Shown here one piece after another: positions 26,103 through 35,086 of a stretch of DNA of 64,000 nucleotides. The DNA is from Psychroflexus longus. GTDB taxonomy: Bacteria > Bacteroidota > Bacteroidia > Flavobacteriales > Flavobacteriaceae. Location: assembly GCF_020164595.1 (NCBI RefSeq), contig NZ_JAIQZE010000003.1, positions 62,001 through 126,000 of the forward strand. The letters run 5' to 3'. The notes under the pieces are model-generated. The model saw nothing but the letters and a program-made list of their open reading frames with translations. It had not been told where the DNA came from and did no database searches. The first letter of the stretch is position 1. Every line of letters starts with the position of its first letter. The position numbers and the translations under genes were made by a program.

Positions 26103-26396
26103 TTAGTTTAATTGTTTTTTGAGCATTTCATCTAATTCTTCAAGCCTTAGTTCAGCATTTTTTAATTCTGAAGAAGATGATAATTGATTTTGCTCAAGTT
26201 CTGCAGCAAATTGCAAAGCACTCATTGCTAATACATCTTGCTTGTCCCTTACAGCATAATCTTGCTCATATTTTTTGATAACTCCGTTTATTCTTTTAGC
26301 TGCTTTCCTTAGTCCTTCTTCTTGCTCTGGTCTGATGGTTAAAGGATAAACCCTGTCTGCAATCGATAATTTAATTTTTAGTTTATCTAAAGCCAT
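26103..26396 (-). CDS. zapA: Cell division protein ZapA
   Basis: Small FtsZ-ring stabilising protein. 97 residues with an N-terminal ZapA domain (LKIKLSIADRVYPLTI, then EEGLRKAAKRINGVI) and a C-terminal coiled coil. Cytoplasmic. It begins one base after the stop of an upstream coiled-coil gene and is followed by the 6S-like RNA and rny. Confidence 0.93.
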   Translation of the reverse strand: MALDKLKIKLSIADRVYPLTIRPEQEEGLRKAAKRINGVIKKYEQDYAVRDKQDVLAMSALQFAAELEQNQLSSSSELKNAELRLEELDEMLKKQLN

Positions 26397-26397
26397 T

Positions 26398-26688
26398 TCA
26401 TTCTGCTAATTGAATAATACAAATATCTATTTCCTTAATTAAGCTATTTATTTTAAGTTTTGTCTCTCTTTTGTGCTCGGTACTGCCTAGCATTGCGTTG
26501 GCTGTTCTGAGTGTTTTGTTTTCTTGTTGTAATCTTTCTATTTCTGAATTTAATCCCGAAACAGATTCTGATGTAGAATGAAACTGGCTTTTTAAACGAT
26601 TATGTTCAACCTTTAGACTTTCATAATCTGAAATCAATTTTTTCAAATTGACTTCTAAAGATTCAACGCTTGATACCAATTTACTCAT
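26398..26688 (-). CDS. Small coiled-coil protein upstream of zapA (ZapB-like)
   Basis: 96 residues, almost entirely heptad-patterned coiled coil (LEVNLKKLISDYESLKVEH, then LNSEIERLQQENKTLRTAN), with no membrane segment. One base separates its stop from the zapA ATG, so the two are cotranscribed and probably coupled. By analogy with ZapA-ZapB pairs, a cell-division role is likely, but coiled-coil composition alone cannot prove homology. Confidence 0.75.
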   Translation of the reverse strand: MSKLVSSVESLEVNLKKLISDYESLKVEHNRLKSQFHSTSESVSGLNSEIERLQQENKTLRTANAMLGSTEHKRETKLKINSLIKEIDICIIQLAE

Positions 26689-26833
26689 CTACAACTTTCG
26701 CATTGCTTTAAAGCAAATTTAGCATCTATTAATGAATATGACAACCTACTTTGCATAAAATTCAAAATCAATTGAATTGTCGTTCCACAATCAAATTCGA
26801 AAACATGATTTAGATTTGTTCAAAAATCAAAAA

Positions 26834-28072
26834 ATGTCTCCAGAAATTATTTTTTATTTCATTATTGGTATTATTATTTTCAATTTCCTGCTTGACAGCT
26901 TTCTAGACTATCTTAATTATACAAGATTTGACGCCAAACCTCCAGAGGAGATTGAAGATCTTTACGACGAGTCAGAATATTTAAAATCTCAGAATTACAA
27001 AAAAGATAAATTCAAATTTGGAGTCGTCCAGTCCACTTTTTCTTTGGTATTGATTCTTGTATTTTTGAGTGTGGACGGATTTCAAATTGTCAATTCTATT
27101 GTCAATCAATACGCTGATCATTCTATCTTGGTTTCTTTGCTTTTTTTCGGTATTTTATTTCTTGTGAGTGAATTCCTTAGTTTACCATTCGATTATTATT
27201 TCACATTCACTACAGAGGAGCGTTATGATTTCAATACATCTACTCGGCTTTTGTTCTGGAAGGATAAATTAAAGTCATTGCTTTTAACTGTTGTCTTAGG
27301 TGGTGTTATTCTTGGCTTGATTGTAGTTTTCTACAATTATGTGGGAATAGATTTCTGGTGGTATACCTGGATTTTAGTGACAATTATTTCTGTATTGCTG
27401 AATATGTTTTATGCCAAACTATTTGTTCCAATATTCAATAAACAAACTCCATTAAAGGAAGGTGACCTGAGGTCTAAAATTGAAAGGTATGCTCACAAAA
27501 TGAACTTCAAGCTAGAAAATGTTTTCGTTATTGATGGTTCTAAGAGAAGCAAAAAAGCCAATGCTTATTTTTCTGGCTTTGGTAAAGAAAAGAGGATCAC
27601 TCTTTTTGACACTTTAATTGATGATTTGGAAGATGAAGAAATTGTTGCCGTTCTTGCACATGAAGTTGGACATTATGAGAAGAAGCATGTCATTATAAAT
27701 CTATTTGTTTCAATAATTACTGTGGGTTTTACCTTGTGGTTGCTTTCTTTGTTTGTAAGTGAACCTTTATTGGCTCAGGCTTTAGGTGTTGAAGAACCAA
27801 GTTTTCAGATTGGTCTAGTTGCATTCAGTTTTTTGTATGCCCCTATTTCCTTGGTATTGGGCATTTTTACAAATATTTTATCACGTAAATTTGAATTTCA
27901 AGCAGATGATTTTGCAAAATCTACTTATTCCGGTGAATATTTGAGCTCGGCACTTAAGAAATTATCAAAAAATAGCTTAAGTAATTTGACACCTCACCCT
28001 GCATACGTATATTTTTACTTTTCTCATCCACCACTGGCAAAAAGGCTAAGAAATCTGGAAAATAATTCGTAA
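26834..28072 (+). CDS. M48-family zinc metalloprotease, Ste24/CAAX-prenyl-protease-1-like
   Basis: Integral membrane protease, 412 residues from the ATG at 26834; a TTG 57 bases upstream is rejected because the family starts at the first membrane helix (IIFYFIIGIIIF). The zinc motif HEVGH lies in VLAHEVGHYEKKH, with the third ligand region near FEFQADDFA. There are several membrane helices, before and after the active site. Eukaryotic Ste24 cleaves prenylated proteins; in bacteria the substrates are unknown, possibly damaged membrane proteins. It precedes rel by 25 bases. Confidence 0.92.
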   Translation: MSPEIIFYFIIGIIIFNFLLDSFLDYLNYTRFDAKPPEEIEDLYDESEYLKSQNYKKDKFKFGVVQSTFSLVLILVFLSVDGFQIVNSIVNQYADHSILVSLLFFGILFLVSEFLSLPFDYYFTFTTEERYDFNTSTRLLFWKDKLKSLLLTVVLGGVILGLIVVFYNYVGIDFWWYTWILVTIISVLLNMFYAKLFVPIFNKQTPLKEGDLRSKIERYAHKMNFKLENVFVIDGSKRSKKANAYFSGFGKEKRITLFDTLIDDLEDEEIVAVLAHEVGHYEKKHVIINLFVSIITVGFTLWLLSLFVSEPLLAQALGVEEPSFQIGLVAFSFLYAPISLVLGIFTNILSRKFEFQADDFAKSTYSGEYLSSALKKLSKNSLSNLTPHPAYVYFYFSHPPLAKRLRNLENNS

Positions 28073-28097
28073 TTTCATTTAAATAAGAGACAAGATT

Positions 28098-30317
28098 ATG
28101 GAGATCACCGATGCATATCTAGAGCAGGAGAGCAAAGAAATTACAAAAGAATACAAGAAGCTTTTGCGCATCAGTTACAGAACTTTAAGCAATAAAGATA
28201 AAAAGCTAATTCGCAAGGCTTTTGAAACCGCAGTAGAAGCCCATAAAGATCAAAGGCGTAAATCTGGAGAAGCTTATATTTTTCATCCTATTGCTGTGGC
28301 AAAAATTGTAGCTTACGAAATAGGTCTTGATGCTACTTCCATTGCTTCAGCTTTATTGCATGATGTTGTGGAAGATACTCGCTATAGTTTATCAGATATT
28401 GAGCGTATGTTTGGCGAAGTAGTCGCTCGAATTGTTGATGGATTAACGAAAATTTCTAGCCTTAAGAAGGACGGGGACATCTCCATGCAGGCAGAGAATT
28501 TCAGGAAGATGCTGTTGACTCTCAATGATGATATACGAGTAATTATTATCAAAATTGCAGATAGACTCCATAACATGCAAACTATGGATGCTATGCGCCC
28601 TGATAAGCAGGTAAAAATTGCAAGTGAAACGCTTTACATTTACGCACCCTTAGCTCACCGTATAGGCCTTTACAATATAAAAACTGAGTTGGAAGATCTT
28701 AGTTTGAAATACACTGAGCCAGAAGTTTATAATGATATTTTAGGAAAAATAAAAGAGAGTAAAGAAGAACAAGATCAATACATTAAAGATTTCTCTAAGA
28801 TATTATCTACGGCCTTAGAAAAAGAGGATATTAATTTTGAAATTAAGGGGAGGCCAAAGTCAATATACTCAATAAGGAAGAAAATTGTAAATCAAAATAT
28901 ATCATTTGATGAGATATATGACAAGTTTGCACTTAGAATTATCTATGAATCTAATCCTGAAAATGAGAAGTTTCTAGCCTGGAAAATTTATTCTATTGTT
29001 ACTGATTATTTTAGGCCCAATCCTACAAGGCTTCGTGATTGGATTTCCTCACCAAAGACTACTGGATATGAAGCATTACATATCACTGTCATGGGGCCCA
29101 AAGGAAAATGGGTAGAAGTGCAGATCCGTAGCGAGCGGATGAATGAGATAGCAGAAAAAGGCTATGCTGCTCATTACAAATACAAGCATAAGGATGAAGC
29201 TCAAGATGAACAAGGTCTAGATTTATGGCTGAATAGGCTTCAGGAAGCTTTAGAGAATAATGAGATGAATGCTGTAGACTTTGTAGAACAATTCAAACTA
29301 AACTTGTATTCTAAAGAGATTTTTGTTTTCACTCCGCAAGGGGATTTAAAGTCTTTGCCTAAAGGCGCTACAGTATTAGATTTTGCATTTTCTATTCACA
29401 CCGATATAGGATATCAAACTCGTGGAGCTAAAGTCAATGGTAAAATTGTGGCTTTAAGTAGAGTGTTAAAAAGTGGTGACCAAGTTGAAATTATAACTTC
29501 TTCAAATGCAAAGCCAACCAAAAACTGGCTAGACTATGCAACTACAGCAAGAGCTCGAACTAAAATAAAATCAGCACTTAGAGAAAAACGTAAACTTATT
29601 GCTGCTGAAGGCAAAGAAATTTTGAGGCGAAAATTGAAATCACAGCGCATTAGCCTAAACGAAAGAACTGTGAACGAAATGGTTGTTTTCTTTAAATTGA
29701 AAACAAGTCTTGATTTATTTTACAGAGTTGGTATTGGTACCATCGACAATAAACAAATAAAAGACTATGCATCTTCAAGAAGTAATGCTTTGGTTTCCTT
29801 TTTCAAAAATAAAATTAGGCGTTCACCAACCAAAGACACTACACAAGAGGAGGAGGATGTAACAAGTAATTATGATCAACTCGTGTTTGGAGATGACGAA
29901 CAAAAATTAGATTATAAACTAGCTGCATGTTGCAATCCAATCCCTGGGGATGAGGTTTTTGGTTTTACTACCATAAAAGAAGGTATAAAAGTACACAAGA
30001 AGAATTGCCCAAATGCGATTCAGCTTCAAAGTAATTATGCTTATCGTATCTTGAAAGCAAAATGGATTGATTCTTCTCAAGAGGAATTCAGCGCAACCAT
30101 AAGACTTACAGGTATAGATGATCTTGGTTTGGTAAGCATAATTACCAATGAAATTTCAAAAAACCTTCATGTTAATATATTAAGTATAGCCTTTTCTAGT
30201 AACGACGGTATTTTTGAGGGTAAACTGGTTGTTAAAGTTAAAAACAATTCAATATTGACAACACTTATAGAAAGATTGAAAAAAATCGATGGAATCGATA
30301 AGGTTAAGCGTGAATAA
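28098..30317 (+). CDS. rel: Bifunctional (p)ppGpp synthetase/hydrolase (Rel/SpoT)
   Basis: Makes and degrades the stringent-response alarmone. 739 residues, full length. The parts in order are an HD hydrolase domain with FHPIAVAKI and ALLHDVVEDT (about 45-190), a synthetase domain with GRPKSIYSIRKK and FDEIYDKFALRI (about 235-370), a TGS domain (VFTPQGDLKSLPKGAT, about 407-465), a zinc-finger-like region with AACCNPIPGDEVFGF, and a C-terminal ACT domain (about 660-739). The HD residues are intact, so it should hydrolyse as well as synthesise. It is the first of a run with fur-like and purA genes on the same strand. Confidence 0.97.
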   Translation: MEITDAYLEQESKEITKEYKKLLRISYRTLSNKDKKLIRKAFETAVEAHKDQRRKSGEAYIFHPIAVAKIVAYEIGLDATSIASALLHDVVEDTRYSLSDIERMFGEVVARIVDGLTKISSLKKDGDISMQAENFRKMLLTLNDDIRVIIIKIADRLHNMQTMDAMRPDKQVKIASETLYIYAPLAHRIGLYNIKTELEDLSLKYTEPEVYNDILGKIKESKEEQDQYIKDFSKILSTALEKEDINFEIKGRPKSIYSIRKKIVNQNISFDEIYDKFALRIIYESNPENEKFLAWKIYSIVTDYFRPNPTRLRDWISSPKTTGYEALHITVMGPKGKWVEVQIRSERMNEIAEKGYAAHYKYKHKDEAQDEQGLDLWLNRLQEALENNEMNAVDFVEQFKLNLYSKEIFVFTPQGDLKSLPKGATVLDFAFSIHTDIGYQTRGAKVNGKIVALSRVLKSGDQVEIITSSNAKPTKNWLDYATTARARTKIKSALREKRKLIAAEGKEILRRKLKSQRISLNERTVNEMVVFFKLKTSLDLFYRVGIGTIDNKQIKDYASSRSNALVSFFKNKIRRSPTKDTTQEEEDVTSNYDQLVFGDDEQKLDYKLAACCNPIPGDEVFGFTTIKEGIKVHKKNCPNAIQLQSNYAYRILKAKWIDSSQEEFSATIRLTGIDDLGLVSIITNEISKNLHVNILSIAFSSNDGIFEGKLVVKVKNNSILTTLIERLKKIDGIDKVKRE

Positions 30318-30322
30318 AAGTA

Positions 30323-30330
30323 TATTTTTG
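30323..30330 (+). promoter_or_regulatory. Candidate -7 element just before the Fur-family gene
   Basis: TATTTTTG matches TAnnTTTG and ends only 5 bases before the ATG, which would give a nearly leaderless transcript. No TTG was found at -33, and the gene may instead be read from the rel promoter. Confidence 0.3.
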
Positions 30331-30335
30331 TAATT

Positions 30336-30797
30336 ATGGTAAATAAAAATAATTTAAAAAACGATTTAGCTGTTGTAAAAAATGTGTTTACAAAATTTTT
30401 AGAAAACAACGGACATCGTAAGACCCCAGAAAGATACGCTATACTCCAGGAAATTTACGAAAGTGATGATCACTTTGATATCGAGTCTCTTTACATTAAA
30501 ATGAAGACGAAAAATTATCGGGTAAGTAGAGCTACATTATATAATACCATAGACTTACTTTTAGACTGTGGTTTGGTGAGAAAACATCAGTTTGGAAAAA
30601 ACCAGGCTCAATACGAGAAATCCTACTTTGATAAACAACATGATCACGTTATCCTTACGGATACAGGTGAAGTCATTGAGTTTTGTGACCCCAGAATTGA
30701 GTCCATCAAAAAAACAATTGAAGAGGTGTTCGACATATCTATAGATCGACATTCATTATATTTTTACGGAACTAAAAATGAACCAAAGACAGACTAA
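30336..30797 (+). CDS. Fur-family transcriptional regulator
   Basis: Metal-sensing or peroxide-sensing winged-helix regulator, 153 residues. The DNA-binding domain (about 15-90) contains [16 protein letters not shown] and [14 protein letters not shown]. The dimerisation domain has a metal-site-like QHDHVI. The CxxC pairs that hold structural zinc in many Fur proteins are absent; only two Cys residues are seen (LLDCGL, EFCDPR). Whether it is Fur, Zur or PerR cannot be decided. It is 18 bases after rel and 3 bases before purA. Confidence 0.92.
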   Translation: MVNKNNLKNDLAVVKNVFTKFLENNGHRKTPERYAILQEIYESDDHFDIESLYIKMKTKNYRVSRATLYNTIDLLLDCGLVRKHQFGKNQAQYEKSYFDKQHDHVILTDTGEVIEFCDPRIESIKKTIEEVFDISIDRHSLYFYGTKNEPKTD

Positions 30798-30800
30798 AAC

Positions 30801-32072
30801 ATGGCAGTAGACTTACTACTTGGACTCCAGTGGGGAGATGAAGGCAAAGGAAAGATTGTTGATTATCTTACCAAAAACTACAATATTATAGCAAGATTTC
30901 AAGGCGGGCCCAATGCAGGTCATACTTTAGAATTTGACGGTATAAAGCACGTTTTACATACAATTCCATCCGGTATTTTTCACAAAGAAGCAGTAAATGT
31001 AGTCGGAAACGGAGTAGTGATTGATCCGGTTATTTTTCAAAAAGAACTTAATGCATTGGCAAAGTTTAATCTTGATTTTAAAGAAACTTTGCTCATTTCA
31101 AGAAAAGCTCACATCATATTACCAACGCACAGATTGTTGGATGCCGCTTCAGAAACTTCTAAAGGTAAGGCAAAAATTGGTTCGACCTTGAAAGGTATTG
31201 GTCCAACATATATGGACAAAACAGGACGTAACGGCCTACGAATCGGTGATCTTGAATTTGATAACTGGAAAGAAAAATACCGTCAATTAGCCAATAAACA
31301 TCAAGCGTTGATAGAATTTTATAATGTAGATGTTCAGTACAATTTGAAGGAACTAGAGCATGAATTTTTTGAGGCTGTCGAATCTATAAAATCATTACAA
31401 TTTATCGATTCTGAAGAGTACCTTCACCAGGCTCAAGTTAATAATAAAACAATTTTAGCTGAAGGTGCTCAAGGATCTTTATTGGACATTGATTTCGGAA
31501 CGTATCCATTTGTTACTTCCTCAAACACAACTGCTGCGGGTGCATGTACAGGCTTAGGAATTGCGCCTAATAAAATCAAAAATGTTTTTGGAATTTTCAA
31601 AGCCTATACAACTAGAGTTGGAAGTGGGCCATTTCCTACAGAGCTATTCGATGAGGATGGCGCAAGAATGGCTAAAATTGGTAATGAATTTGGAGCCACA
31701 ACAGGTCGACCAAGACGATGCGGATGGTTGGATTTAGTCGCTTTAAAATATGCAGTACAAGTGAATGGAGTTACCGAATTGATGATGATGAAAGGTGATG
31801 TGTTGAGTGGATTCAAGACTTTAAAAGTTTGCGTTGCTTATAAATACAATGGTAAAGAGATTCAGCATCTACCATATAATATAGAGTCTGAAAATTTAGA
31901 ACCGATTTATAAAGAATTCAAAGGTTGGAAAGAAGATATATCAAAACATTCTAGTTTTGATACCCTGCCTCGAAGCTTAAAAGATTACATCAAATTCATT
32001 GAAGATGAACTTCTTGTACCTATAAAAATTGTTTCAGTTGGACCTGACCGAAAAGAAACAATTTTAAGATAA
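30801..32072 (+). CDS. purA: Adenylosuccinate synthetase
   Basis: Condenses IMP with aspartate using GTP, the first committed step to AMP. 423 residues, the normal length. The GTP/IMP segments are LGLQWGDEGKGKIVD (near the start), NGVVIDP, GIGPTYMDK, TTGRPRRCGWLDL and the Asp-binding loop near TTAAGACTGLG. Cytoplasmic. It ends the rel, fur-like, purA run and is followed by a strong terminator. Placing rel and purA together links purine nucleotide supply with alarmone synthesis, though that may be coincidence. Confidence 0.97.
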   Translation: MAVDLLLGLQWGDEGKGKIVDYLTKNYNIIARFQGGPNAGHTLEFDGIKHVLHTIPSGIFHKEAVNVVGNGVVIDPVIFQKELNALAKFNLDFKETLLISRKAHIILPTHRLLDAASETSKGKAKIGSTLKGIGPTYMDKTGRNGLRIGDLEFDNWKEKYRQLANKHQALIEFYNVDVQYNLKELEHEFFEAVESIKSLQFIDSEEYLHQAQVNNKTILAEGAQGSLLDIDFGTYPFVTSSNTTAAGACTGLGIAPNKIKNVFGIFKAYTTRVGSGPFPTELFDEDGARMAKIGNEFGATTGRPRRCGWLDLVALKYAVQVNGVTELMMMKGDVLSGFKTLKVCVAYKYNGKEIQHLPYNIESENLEPIYKEFKGWKEDISKHSSFDTLPRSLKDYIKFIEDELLVPIKIVSVGPDRKETILR

Positions 32073-32099
32073 ATCTTATTTATAAATCTATTTATAAAT

Positions 32100-32127
32100 A
32101 GCCTCTAGACTCTAGAGGCTTTTTTTG
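32100..32127 (+). terminator. Terminator of purA
   Basis: AGCCTCTAGA pairs with TCTAGAGGCT (32100-32109, 32111-32120), followed by seven T. Confidence 0.88.
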
Positions 32128-32163
32128 TGTTTAATAATTTGAATCTAAAGCTTAACAATTTAT

Positions 32164-32194
32164 TTGGGTTGGTTATGATACAAGCATAGGTTTC
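32164..32194 (+). promoter_or_regulatory. Candidate promoter of the GAPN-like gene
   Basis: TTG (32164-32166) and, after 20 bases, TAGGTTTC (32187-32194), which matches TAnnTTTG except for the last base. The spacing suits the Bacteroidota consensus. It lies 42 bases before the ATG. Confidence 0.4.
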
Positions 32195-32236
32195 TTTAAT
32201 TAAATTGGAATTTTTTAATATAAATCACAAATAATT

Positions 32237-33814
32237 ATGACTAATTCAAATTTCTCAAAGATAGATTCTTTATTGCATCAAACCACTTATCTGGATAATG
32301 GCAAACTGGTGAAATGGGAAGGTAAAATGGATGAGGTACATTCTACAATCTCATCAACCGACGAATACAAGCCAACAATGCTTGGTACAGTTCCTCATAT
32401 GGACGAAAAGACAGCTTTAGATGTTTTAGATTCTGCCTTAAATGCATATGATTATGGAAAAGGTGAATGGCCCACCATGAAGGTGAAAGACAGAATTAAG
32501 TGCATGAGGAATTTTGTCGAATTGATGGAAACGAAAAGAGAAGAAGTCGTGAAGCTTCTCATGTGGGAAATAGGTAAAACTTTACCAGATTCAGAAAAAG
32601 AATTTGACAGAACAGTAGATTATATTTATGATACTATCGAAGATTACAAACAGTTGGATAGAGATAGCGATACCTTCCAGAAAGTTGGCGGAATCAACGC
32701 CCACATCAGAAGAGGTCCTCTTGGAGTTGTTTTGTGTTTAGGGCCTTACAACTATCCACTCAACGAAACTTTTGCTTTGCTTATTCCCGCATTGATTATG
32801 GGAAATACAGCTGTATTTAAACCTGCAAAACATGGAGTTTTGTTGTTATCTCCTTTACTTGACGCCTTTCAGAAAAGTTTTCCTGCAGGAGTTATCAATG
32901 TGATTTATGGTCGAGGCAGAGAAGTAGCCGCTCCTATTATGAAAACCGGAAGAATAGATGTACTTGCGCTTATAGGTAATTCCAAATCTGCTATAGCACT
33001 TCAAGATCAGCATCCTTATAAAAACAGATTACGATTAATTCTTGGCCTGGAAGCCAAAAATCCAGCAATTATTTTACCAAGCGCAGATTTAGATTTAGCT
33101 ATTGACGAATGTATTAATGGAACCTTGTCTTACAATGGGCAACGTTGTACAGCTCTAAAAATAGTATATGTGCATGACGATATTAGAGAAGAATTCAATA
33201 AGCGATTTGCTAATCGTGTAGATGAATTAAAATTCGGACAACCTTGGGAAGAGGGAGTAAAGTTGACCCCATTACCAGAACCTGGCAAACCCGCTTATAT
33301 TCAGGAATTGATAGATGATGCCAAAGAAAAAGGGGCAGAAATTCTAAATGCCAAAGGAGGAGAAACGTCAGAAAATTATATTTATCCAGCGGTTCTGTAT
33401 CCTGTAACTGAGTCAATGCGCGTCTATCAGGAAGAACAATTTGGACCCGTAATTCCTGTGAAATCCTTTAGTGATATACAAGATCTTTTAGAAGAGATAG
33501 CAAAATCAAATTACGGTCAGCAGGTCAGCTTATTTGGTGACAATGTAGATGCACTTGCCCCACTAATTGACGTGCTAGTTAATTTGGTATGTAGAGTTAA
33601 TCTCAATAGTTCTTGTCAGCGAGGTCCTGATGTATTGCCTTTTACAGGTCGTAAAGATTCTGCGGTTGGGACATTGAGTGTTCATGATGCCTTACGCTCA
33701 TTTTCTATACGAACTTTTGTAGCTTCAAAAGACAATCCCAAAAACAATGAAATTTTAAAATCACTGCTGAAAAGTAAAAAATCAAATTTTGTGAATACAG
33801 ACTATTTGTTGTAA
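32237..33814 (+). CDS. gapN: Aldehyde dehydrogenase, NADP-dependent glyceraldehyde-3-phosphate dehydrogenase (GAPN)-like
   Basis: Aldehyde dehydrogenase superfamily, 525 residues. It would oxidise glyceraldehyde 3-phosphate to 3-phosphoglycerate with NADP, bypassing ATP formation. The catalytic Cys is in [12 protein letters not shown], and the cofactor part has [19 protein letters not shown] and FKPAKHG. The usual Glu-Leu-Gly-Gly-Lys motif reads GLEAK here, so the canonical general-base Glu position holds Gly, with a Glu two residues later. The GAPN label rests on overall resemblance and the QRCTA motif; another aldehyde substrate is possible. Promoter and terminator suggest a single-gene unit. 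Confidence 0.8.
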   Translation: MTNSNFSKIDSLLHQTTYLDNGKLVKWEGKMDEVHSTISSTDEYKPTMLGTVPHMDEKTALDVLDSALNAYDYGKGEWPTMKVKDRIKCMRNFVELMETKREEVVKLLMWEIGKTLPDSEKEFDRTVDYIYDTIEDYKQLDRDSDTFQKVGGINAHIRRGPLGVVLCLGPYNYPLNETFALLIPALIMGNTAVFKPAKHGVLLLSPLLDAFQKSFPAGVINVIYGRGREVAAPIMKTGRIDVLALIGNSKSAIALQDQHPYKNRLRLILGLEAKNPAIILPSADLDLAIDECINGTLSYNGQRCTALKIVYVHDDIREEFNKRFANRVDELKFGQPWEEGVKLTPLPEPGKPAYIQELIDDAKEKGAEILNAKGGETSENYIYPAVLYPVTESMRVYQEEQFGPVIPVKSFSDIQDLLEEIAKSNYGQQVSLFGDNVDALAPLIDVLVNLVCRVNLNSSCQRGPDVLPFTGRKDSAVGTLSVHDALRSFSIRTFVASKDNPKNNEILKSLLKSKKSNFVNTDYLL

Positions 33815-33882
33815 TGACCTAAAGCTGCAAATATGTATTTGTTTTCATAGTATGATAAGTTTTAAATAGTTAAGTCATACCT

Positions 33883-33923
33883 TAAGGAATCGATTTTTGA
33901 TGTCATCAAAAATCGATTCCTTA
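33883..33923. terminator. Bidirectional terminator between gapN and the metal-efflux operon
   Basis: Perfect 20-bp inverted repeat (33883-33902 and 33904-33923) with a one-base centre, so the real loop is a few bases larger. It lies between convergent genes. Confidence 0.85.
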
Positions 33924-33925
33924 TT

Positions 33926-35080
33926 TTAATGATCGTAATCACCACTTGCTCCACCGAAGATATCAAAAGCACCTTTGATCAAAAATTTTTCATCTGGTGT
34001 TATTTCTTTTTCATTCAAAAGGGGTTGAGACCCATTCTGTGGATCTGAAGTTTTCATCAGAACAGATTCAAAAGTATATTCACCGTTTGTCTCTTCAATC
34101 AATTTTAAAACATATTGCTTATTATTTTTTTCAACAAAAGCGGTTTGTGGTAAAGCTAGGTGTTTTTGGGGATTGTCATTAAAGAAAGCTTCCACATACA
34201 TCCCCACCGCAAAATTCTGGTTATCATCATCGGGGTGAGCATGAACTTTTACTGTCCTGTTCGAGCTTATTTCTGCACCCACCAACTTCACGTGCGCTAT
34301 AAATTCCTGATCGGTTTGTTCGGGCAGTTTAAAAGTAAGCGGTTGCTCTTCTTTAATTTTCATGATATCTTTTTCAAATATATCTAGCTCCAAATGAACG
34401 TGGTCGGTATCCAGAATTTCCATCATCATCATGGACTTATTTACAAACGTACCCTGAGAAATATTCAGTTTTGAAATCTTTCCAGACAAAGGCGCATAAA
34501 TATGAATTTCAGAATTAAAATTTCCATTTCTGACTTTGTCTAAAGAGACGTTCATCAATTGCAATGTTTTCTCCAATCCGGAAACACTCGCTTTAGTCGT
34601 CAAATAATCACTTTTTGCTTTTTGAAATACCTTTTCAGAAATCACCAGATCCTCCAGTAAATTCTTTTTTCTTTCAAATTCAGATTTCAAATAGTCTAGC
34701 TGAGAAAGATTTTCCAGGTAAGTCTGCTGAAGCTTTATAAATTCTGGATTTTCCAGCGTCACCAACAAATCTCCTTTTTCGACTTTATTCCCAATCAACA
34801 AAGTGGTTTTGCTTACGTAACCTTCAAAAAACGAATTTATCGAAGCTCTGTTTTCCGGGGGAACGTCAATCATTCCCGTCACCCGAAAGCGATTGGAAAA
34901 TTCAATTGTGTCTGCATTACCAAGTGCGAAATTTCCATTTTCAAATTGAGTTTTAGTCAGAATGATGTGCTCATCATTGTCATGGGATTCTTCTTTCTCT
35001 TCTGAATTTGATTCAGTTGAGTTACAGCTTAAAACTAGTAAGCTTAAACTGAGTATGAAATATATATAAGGCGTCTTCAT
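33926..35080 (-). CDS. RND efflux periplasmic adaptor, CzcB/CusB-like lipoprotein
   Basis: Membrane-fusion subunit of a tripartite heavy-metal pump, 384 residues, lipid-anchored (lipobox VLSC, Cys19). The order is beta-barrel/lipoyl parts around a coiled-coil hairpin (LQQTYLENLSQLDYLKSEF to SEKVFQKAKSDYLTTKAS), lipoyl halves near LLIGNKVEKGDLLVTLENPE and IYAPLSGKISKLNISQGTFV, then the barrel domain. An acidic/His stretch after the lipobox (ESHDNDEHI) and a C-terminal GDYDH may bind metal. It is 6 bases downstream of the RND-TolC fusion gene in the same operon. Confidence 0.93.
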   Translation of the reverse strand: MKTPYIYFILSLSLLVLSCNSTESNSEEKEESHDNDEHIILTKTQFENGNFALGNADTIEFSNRFRVTGMIDVPPENRASINSFFEGYVSKTTLLIGNKVEKGDLLVTLENPEFIKLQQTYLENLSQLDYLKSEFERKKNLLEDLVISEKVFQKAKSDYLTTKASVSGLEKTLQLMNVSLDKVRNGNFNSEIHIYAPLSGKISKLNISQGTFVNKSMMMMEILDTDHVHLELDIFEKDIMKIKEEQPLTFKLPEQTDQEFIAHVKLVGAEISSNRTVKVHAHPDDDNQNFAVGMYVEAFFNDNPQKHLALPQTAFVEKNNKQYVLKLIEETNGEYTFESVLMKTSDPQNGSQPLLNEKEITPDEKFLIKGAFDIFGGASGDYDH

Positions 35081-35086
35081 TTTTAG

